From contig CAMMNR010000076.1 of assembly GCA_946498265.1 (NCBI GenBank), forward strand, positions 1 to 8,393: DNA of 8,393 nt. The letters run 5' to 3'. This document shows, piece after piece, positions 4,695 to 8,393 of the stretch. Position 1 is the stretch's first letter, and every line of letters begins with the position of its first letter. The stretch comes from an uncultured Clostridium sp. (GTDB lineage Bacteria > Bacillota > Clostridia > TANB77 > CAG-508). The notes beneath the pieces were generated by a model. The model was not told where the DNA came from. It saw only the letters and a program-made list of their open reading frames with translations, and did no database searches. Made by a program: the position numbers and the translations under genes.

Positions 4695-5477
4695 ATGGAG
4701 ACCTTTGCGGAATATATTTTAGATGAAAAAAATTTAGGCTCAAAAATGGAAATAGTATATTATTTATCAAAAAAAGCGAAAATATATTTTGATAAATCAG
4801 TAATATTCAAAACAGAATTATTAAGACTATTTTTAAATTATTCGAAAATAGAAGTTGGTAAAAATCTAATATTAACAGCATCATTATTATGTAATTGTAA
4901 AAAAATAAATAATGCACAAGATATAGAAAAAATACATTCCTATGCAAAGGAAGGAGCAGAATATTTAAGAGGCTTAGGATTTGGAAAAAGATTTTGCAAA
5001 ATTTGTGAGGAAATAAATAGATATAGTGGAAGTAATCCAAGAGAAAGAGAAAGCGACATCTTAGAATTAATAGACCAATTTGGAGGAATGCTTCTAGATA
5101 GACCAGAAAGAATAGGTTTTAAACCAGATGAAGCATTAGTATTATTAGAACATAGAAATTTAAAAGATGAATATAATAGATATTTAGAAACTTTTATAGA
5201 ATTTGTAAACTTTATGGAAAAAATCGAAATGAATGACTTGGTAAATATGACAGCAATAAAGAGATTAGTAAAAATACATAATGAAACAGAAACAGTAACA
5301 CAATTTATAGAAAATGTTATTAATGAATATGAACCAAAAGTAGATAATTTATTAAAACAACATATGGACAATATGGCAGAAGGAATGTTGGGAAATGTAT
5401 CTAATCCTAATAGACCACTATTTAGTCCAGAAACAACTAAAAAAATATTAAAAAATATGGAAGAAATAACAAATTAG
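4695..5477 (+). CDS. Degenerate HD-GYP-like domain protein (probable pseudoenzyme)
   Basis: The 260-residue protein follows the HD-GYP layout without its metal ligands. LILTASLLCNCKKIN (58-72) sits where active proteins have an LLHDIGK motif, so the HD pair has become CN. IHSYAKEGAEYLRGLGF (80-96) matches the HPEIGAEIL-type helix. INRYSGSNPRERESDILELIDQFGGMLLDRPERIGFKPDEAL (107-148) aligns with the HHE...GYP...ILAVADVFDAL...DRPYR...EEAL region, lacking the histidine pair and true GYP. Active HD-GYP proteins hydrolyse cyclic di-GMP; this one probably does not, and may bind a ligand or partner. Residues 165-260 are helical and unassigned. AAGGAGG gives a good start. It has its own promoter and terminator, between rnhA and the EndoQ-like gene. 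Confidence 0.65.
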   Translation: METFAEYILDEKNLGSKMEIVYYLSKKAKIYFDKSVIFKTELLRLFLNYSKIEVGKNLILTASLLCNCKKINNAQDIEKIHSYAKEGAEYLRGLGFGKRFCKICEEINRYSGSNPRERESDILELIDQFGGMLLDRPERIGFKPDEALVLLEHRNLKDEYNRYLETFIEFVNFMEKIEMNDLVNMTAIKRLVKIHNETETVTQFIENVINEYEPKVDNLLKQHMDNMAEGMLGNVSNPNRPLFSPETTKKILKNMEEITN

Positions 5478-5507
5478 GGAAAAAGGGGACGCCCTTTTTT
5501 TTCCCTA
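5475..5507 (+). terminator. Intrinsic terminator after the HD-GYP-like gene
   Basis: AAAAAGGG (5480-5487) pairs with CCCTTTTT (5492-5499) across the loop GACG, followed by more T. Outer TAGGG/CCCTA arms (5475-5479, 5503-5507) extend it with a bulge, and the TAG stop of the gene forms the left base. The hairpin contains GGGGACG, the same heptamer repeated in the palindromic element at 6754-7168. Confidence 0.8.
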
Positions 5508-5566
5508 TATTATAAAAATTCTATTATCTAAATTTGATAAATACATTATAAGTGGAGGAATAAAAA

Positions 5567-6754
5567 ATGTACGAAATATTTGCAGATTTACATGTACACA
5601 TAGGAAGAAGTGAAAGTGGAAAACCAATAAAGATAACAGCAGCAAGAAGTTTAAATTTTGCTAATATTGCAAAAGAATGTGCAGAAAGAAAAGGAATAAA
5701 TGTAGTAGGAATAATAGATTGTGCATCACCATATGTAATAGAAGATATAGAAAAATTTCTAAAAACAGGGGAAGCATATGAATTAAAAGATGGTGGAATA
5801 ATTTATAAAGATAAAGTTTGTATCTTATTAGGAAGTGAAGTAGAAACATCAGAAAAAGGAAGAAATGGAAAATGTGGTAGTGCCCATAATGTTTGCTTTT
5901 TCCCTCATTTAGAGGATATAAAAGGATTTTCTAATGAAATGAGCAAACATATCAAAAATATAACATTAAGTACACAAAGATCAGACTTATCTGGATATGA
6001 TTTAATAGATATTGTAGAAAAATATAATGGGATTCTAATTCCAGCACATATATTTACACCACATAAGAGCTATTATGGAAACTGTACAGATAGATTAGAA
6101 AATATATTTAAAGAAAAATATGATAAAATATTTGCTGTTGAACTAGGATTAAGTTCAGATACATTTTTAGCAGATACAATATCAGAATTAGAAAATAGAA
6201 CATTTGTAACCAATTCAGATGCGCACTCTTTACCTAAAATAGCAAGAGAATATAATAAAATGCAAGTAGAAGACATATCATTTAAAGAAGTAGTGAAAGC
6301 ATTAAAAAATGAAGATGGTAGAAAAATTTTAGCAAACTATGGATTAGACCCAAAACTTGGAAAATATCATAGAACTTATTGTGATGATTGTGAAAAAACG
6401 ATAGAAACGAAAGAACCAGTAGAGATTTGTCCAATATGTGGAGGAAAAAATATTACTTTTGGAGTTTTTGACAGGATAGAATTAATAAAAGATAAAAAGG
6501 AAACAAAAAGTCCTGAAAATAGACCACCATATATATATCAAATCCCATTAGGGTTTATACCAGGAGTTGGAGGAAAAACTGTAGAAAAATTATTAAATAA
6601 TTTTGAAACTGAAATGAACATATTACACAAATTAACACAAGATGATATAGAAGCAGTGGTAGGAGAAAAAGTAGCAAAAAACATAGTTAGGGCCAGAGAA
6701 GGAAAAATGGAAGTACACTCTGGTGGTGGAGGAAACTATGGAACAGTTTCATAG
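5567..6754 (+). CDS. Endonuclease Q-like PHP protein (YqxK family)
   Basis: The 395-residue protein has the EndoQ layout: a PHP metal-dependent phosphoesterase domain, a four-cysteine zinc finger and a C-terminal helix-hairpin-helix. PHP ligands are visible: DLHVH (7-11), D51, E91/E93, H107, H161 in PAHIFTPH, and D218/H220 in NSDAHS. Zinc ligands are probably C272, C275, C288 and C291. IPGVGGKTVEKLL (331-343) is the DNA-binding hairpin. EndoQ enzymes nick DNA 5' of deaminated bases (uracil, hypoxanthine, xanthine) and abasic sites. GGAGG (5554-5558) gives the start. In Bacillus the homologue yqxK lies near spoIIM, as here. The stop codon lies exactly at the left end of the palindromic element; if the CATAG repeat is a target duplication, the original stop was kept. 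Confidence 0.85.
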   Translation: MYEIFADLHVHIGRSESGKPIKITAARSLNFANIAKECAERKGINVVGIIDCASPYVIEDIEKFLKTGEAYELKDGGIIYKDKVCILLGSEVETSEKGRNGKCGSAHNVCFFPHLEDIKGFSNEMSKHIKNITLSTQRSDLSGYDLIDIVEKYNGILIPAHIFTPHKSYYGNCTDRLENIFKEKYDKIFAVELGLSSDTFLADTISELENRTFVTNSDAHSLPKIAREYNKMQVEDISFKEVVKALKNEDGRKILANYGLDPKLGKYHRTYCDDCEKTIETKEPVEICPICGGKNITFGVFDRIELIKDKKETKSPENRPPYIYQIPLGFIPGVGGKTVEKLLNNFETEMNILHKLTQDDIEAVVGEKVAKNIVRAREGKMEVHSGGGGNYGTVS

Positions 6755-7168
6755 GGGACGTTCCTTTAATCCCTAAAATTCGGGATAATGGGGACGGACC
6801 TTTGGAAATTTACCATTTTGGGGACGCGTCCAAAAAGGGAATTTTATAGCATTTTTTACTGCCAAAAACAAAGTATTATATATAAATTTTCTTAATTACG
6901 AATGTGAATGAAAGAACATTATAAATTCTTTAATTATCAAGTAGGAGAATCTCAAACTTGCTTTGAGAGGTGCCTGCTTGATAATTTTAGAATTTATTTG
7001 TTCTGTAATGTTAGCCGAGTAATTATTAAAATTTATATATAATACTTTTGTTTAATTAATGTAAAATACTTTTAAGAAAATTCCCTTTTTGGACGCGTCC
7101 CCAAAATGGTAAATTTCCAAAGATCCGTCCCCATTATCCCGAATTTTAGGGATTAAAGGAACGTCCCC
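6754..7168. mobile_element. 415-bp full-length palindrome, MITE/REP-like element
   Basis: The whole segment is symmetrical about position 6961. The outer arms, 6754-6845 and 7077-7168, are 92 bases each and complementary except for one pair (C6799 against A7123). After a diverged gap comes a second perfect 21-base block (6870-6890 with 7028-7048). The interior pairs imperfectly up to the tip AATTATCAAG/CTTGATAATT and CTCAAA-cttgc-TTTGAG (6951-6967). Each arm has three GGGGACG motifs (6754, 6790, 6820) and small internal dyads such as GGACGCGTCC. No ORF is present. CATAG flanks both ends (6750-6754, 7169-7173). It is probably moved by a transposase elsewhere. In RNA it would form a very stable hairpin separating the EndoQ gene from spoIIM. 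Confidence 0.75.
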
Positions 7169-7244
7169 CATAGGAGATAAAAAATAGTTCTAAAAATTTT
7201 CTTATCGAATACACATTATGTATAAAAAGATAAGGAGATTTTTT

Positions 7245-7883
7245 ATGAGTAAAAACAAACGAATAAAAATAAAAGAAACGATAAAAGAGCATATTATGAA
7301 CAATTTAAGAGAATACATAATTATATTATTAATTTTCATAATTGGAATATTTCTAGGAGTATTTTTTATAAACAATATACAAGATGAACAAATGGCAGAA
7401 ATAAGTGAATATATAAATACATTTATTAATAATCTAAAAAATTCATATGAAGTAGATAATCTAGATCTATTAAAAACAAGTATGCTACAAAATATAGTAT
7501 TGGGAGTTGCTATTTGGTTCTTTGGAACAACAGTTATTGGAATACCAGTTGTTTTTGGAATTGTTTTATATAGAGGATTTTGTTTAGGATATACCATATC
7601 AACATGTATAACTGTAATGGGATTGTCAAAAGGGTTACTATTTGTGCTAATAACATTGGTTTTACAAAATTTGATATTTATTCCTGCAATTATAGCAATA
7701 GCTGTTAGCGGATTTAAATTATATAAATCAATAGTAAAAGATAGAAAAGTAGACAACATAAAATTAGAAATACTTAGACATACAATATTTTCACTAATTA
7801 TGATGATTTTATTAGTCATATCTTCACTAATTGAAACTTTTGTATCAACAGAAATTTTAAAAAGTACAATAAAATATTTTTAA
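7245..7883 (+). CDS. spoIIM: Stage II sporulation protein M
   Basis: The 212-residue membrane protein matches SpoIIM in length (Bacillus about 214) and layout. SpoIIM anchors SpoIID and SpoIIP, the peptidoglycan-degrading machine that drives engulfment of the forespore from the mother-cell membrane. Membrane segments are near 24-44, 83-108, 113-156 (two passes) and 180-200, with a soluble loop between the first two. The conserved GTTVIGIPVVFGIVLYRGFCLGY stretch lies in 94-116. The start at 7245 is chosen because AGGAG (7233-7237) lies 7 bases upstream; an earlier in-frame ATG at 7218 would place that site inside the gene. It is followed by xerD, as in other spore formers. The palindromic element immediately upstream separates it from the EndoQ gene. 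Confidence 0.9.
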   Translation: MSKNKRIKIKETIKEHIMNNLREYIIILLIFIIGIFLGVFFINNIQDEQMAEISEYINTFINNLKNSYEVDNLDLLKTSMLQNIVLGVAIWFFGTTVIGIPVVFGIVLYRGFCLGYTISTCITVMGLSKGLLFVLITLVLQNLIFIPAIIAIAVSGFKLYKSIVKDRKVDNIKLEILRHTIFSLIMMILLVISSLIETFVSTEILKSTIKYF

Positions 7884-7901
7884 AAAAATCATAAAAATCT
7901 A

Positions 7902-7930
7902 TTTACATTTTACAAATTGTTTGATATAAC
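7902..7930 (+). promoter_or_regulatory. SigA promoter for xerD
   Basis: TTTACA (7902-7907), 17 bases, TATAAC (7925-7930), starting near 7937, about 42 bases upstream of the ATG. ATTTACAT (7901-7908) and ATGTAAAT (7942-7949) form an inverted repeat spanning it, which could be an operator. Confidence 0.55.
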
Positions 7931-7978
7931 ATATATAGTTTATGTAAATAAATTATTTTATAGAGGTAGGGGAATTAA

Positions 7979-8393
7979 ATGGAAAGACAATTAAAACTTT
8001 TTTTCAAATTTTTAGAAGAAGATAAGAAAGTATCACAAAACACTTTACAATCATACAAAAGGGATTTAAAACAATTTAGAAGATATTTAGAGGCATGTGA
8101 AATTCATTATAATAGGGTAAAAGAAGAAGATATAAAAGACTATATAAAAGAAATGCAAGAAGATGGTAAAAAAGCATCAAGTATATCAAGATGTATTGCA
8201 TCTATAAGATCTTTTTATCAATTTGTATTAAGAAATAAAAAAATAAAAGAAGACCCAACAGCACATATTCAATCACCAAAAATAGAAAAAAGAGTTCCAA
8301 GTGTTTTAACATCAAAAGAAGTTGAATTATTATTAAATCAACCAAAAGATGTTGATTTAAAAGGAACTAGAGATAAAGCAATGCTTGAATTTG
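7979..8393 (+). CDS. xerD: Site-specific tyrosine recombinase XerD (N-terminal part)
   Basis: The first 138 codons of a tyrosine recombinase, cut by the right edge. Residues about 1-85 are the SAM-like core-binding domain: LKLFFKFLEEDKKVSQNTLQSYKRDLKQFRRYL, then ISRCIASIRSFYQF with the typical N-terminal helices. Residues 99-138 (SPKIEKRVPSVLTSKEVELLL...GTRDKAMLEF) begin the catalytic domain; the Arg-His-Arg-Tyr residues lie beyond the window. XerD with XerC resolves chromosome dimers at dif. The XerD rather than XerC assignment rests mainly on its place after spoIIM, known in Bacillus and Clostridia. AGGGGA (7968-7973) gives the start. It is unlikely to be the integrase of the mobile element, being in the housekeeping cluster. 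Confidence 0.8.
   Translation, partial: MERQLKLFFKFLEEDKKVSQNTLQSYKRDLKQFRRYLEACEIHYNRVKEEDIKDYIKEMQEDGKKASSISRCIASIRSFYQFVLRNKKIKEDPTAHIQSPKIEKRVPSVLTSKEVELLLNQPKDVDLKGTRDKAMLEF

Noticed and set aside
7187..7215. A SigE-like promoter before spoIIM (AATACACA resembling the -10 box)
   Set aside because: No acceptable -35 box was found at 13-15 bases, so it is not supported although SigE control would be biologically expected.
7202..7819. Long open frame opposite spoIIM
   Set aside because: It lies antisense to a clear spoIIM gene and has low-complexity hydrophobic composition typical of the complement of AT-rich coding DNA.

Overview
The window is very AT-rich DNA. It carries Clostridia-like Shine-Dalgarno sites, codon use biased to A/T-ending codons, a sporulation gene (spoIIM), and the spoIIM-xerD neighbourhood known from spore-forming Firmicutes. 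I read it as the chromosome of a low-GC endospore-forming member of the Clostridia, with a mobile element ending inside the window. No species can be named from the sequence.

Region 1 (about 1-2603) looks like the right end of an integrated mobilizable element. It holds, in order: the start of a leftward gene with a prepilin-like N-terminus (cut by the window edge); a 66-residue ribbon-helix-helix protein; a leftward 91-residue protein of unknown function; an XRE-type regulator with a palindrome inside its candidate promoter; and a leftward MobV (Mob_Pre) relaxase. Right of the relaxase is a non-coding stretch of about 480 bases containing a hairpin cluster (candidate oriT), a rightward promoter with no gene after it, two sets of short direct repeats, and a 20-base sequence ending in CATCTCCACCA. 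That matches the 3' end of tmRNA (ssrA), with no tmRNA body before it. This is what the distal attachment site of an element integrated in ssrA looks like. No integrase is visible, so it may lie beyond the left edge.

Region 2 (about 2604-8393) is core chromosome. tmcAL (leftward) is divergent from rnhA. Then, rightward, come a degenerate HD-GYP-like protein, an endonuclease Q-like PHP protein (YqxK type), spoIIM and the start of xerD. Several genes have clear SigA-type promoters. RNase HI and EndoQ act on unusual nucleic acid (RNA-DNA hybrids and deaminated bases), SpoIIM works in engulfment, and XerD resolves chromosome dimers. The HD-like protein has lost the catalytic HD pair and its job is unknown.

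Region 3 lies within region 2. Between the EndoQ stop codon and spoIIM sits a 415-base non-coding element that is one end-to-end imperfect palindrome. Its outer 92-base arms differ at a single position, it carries repeated GGGGACG motifs, and a CATAG repeat on each side could be a target duplication. It resembles a MITE or a REP/RAYT-type non-autonomous element and is the most striking structure here.
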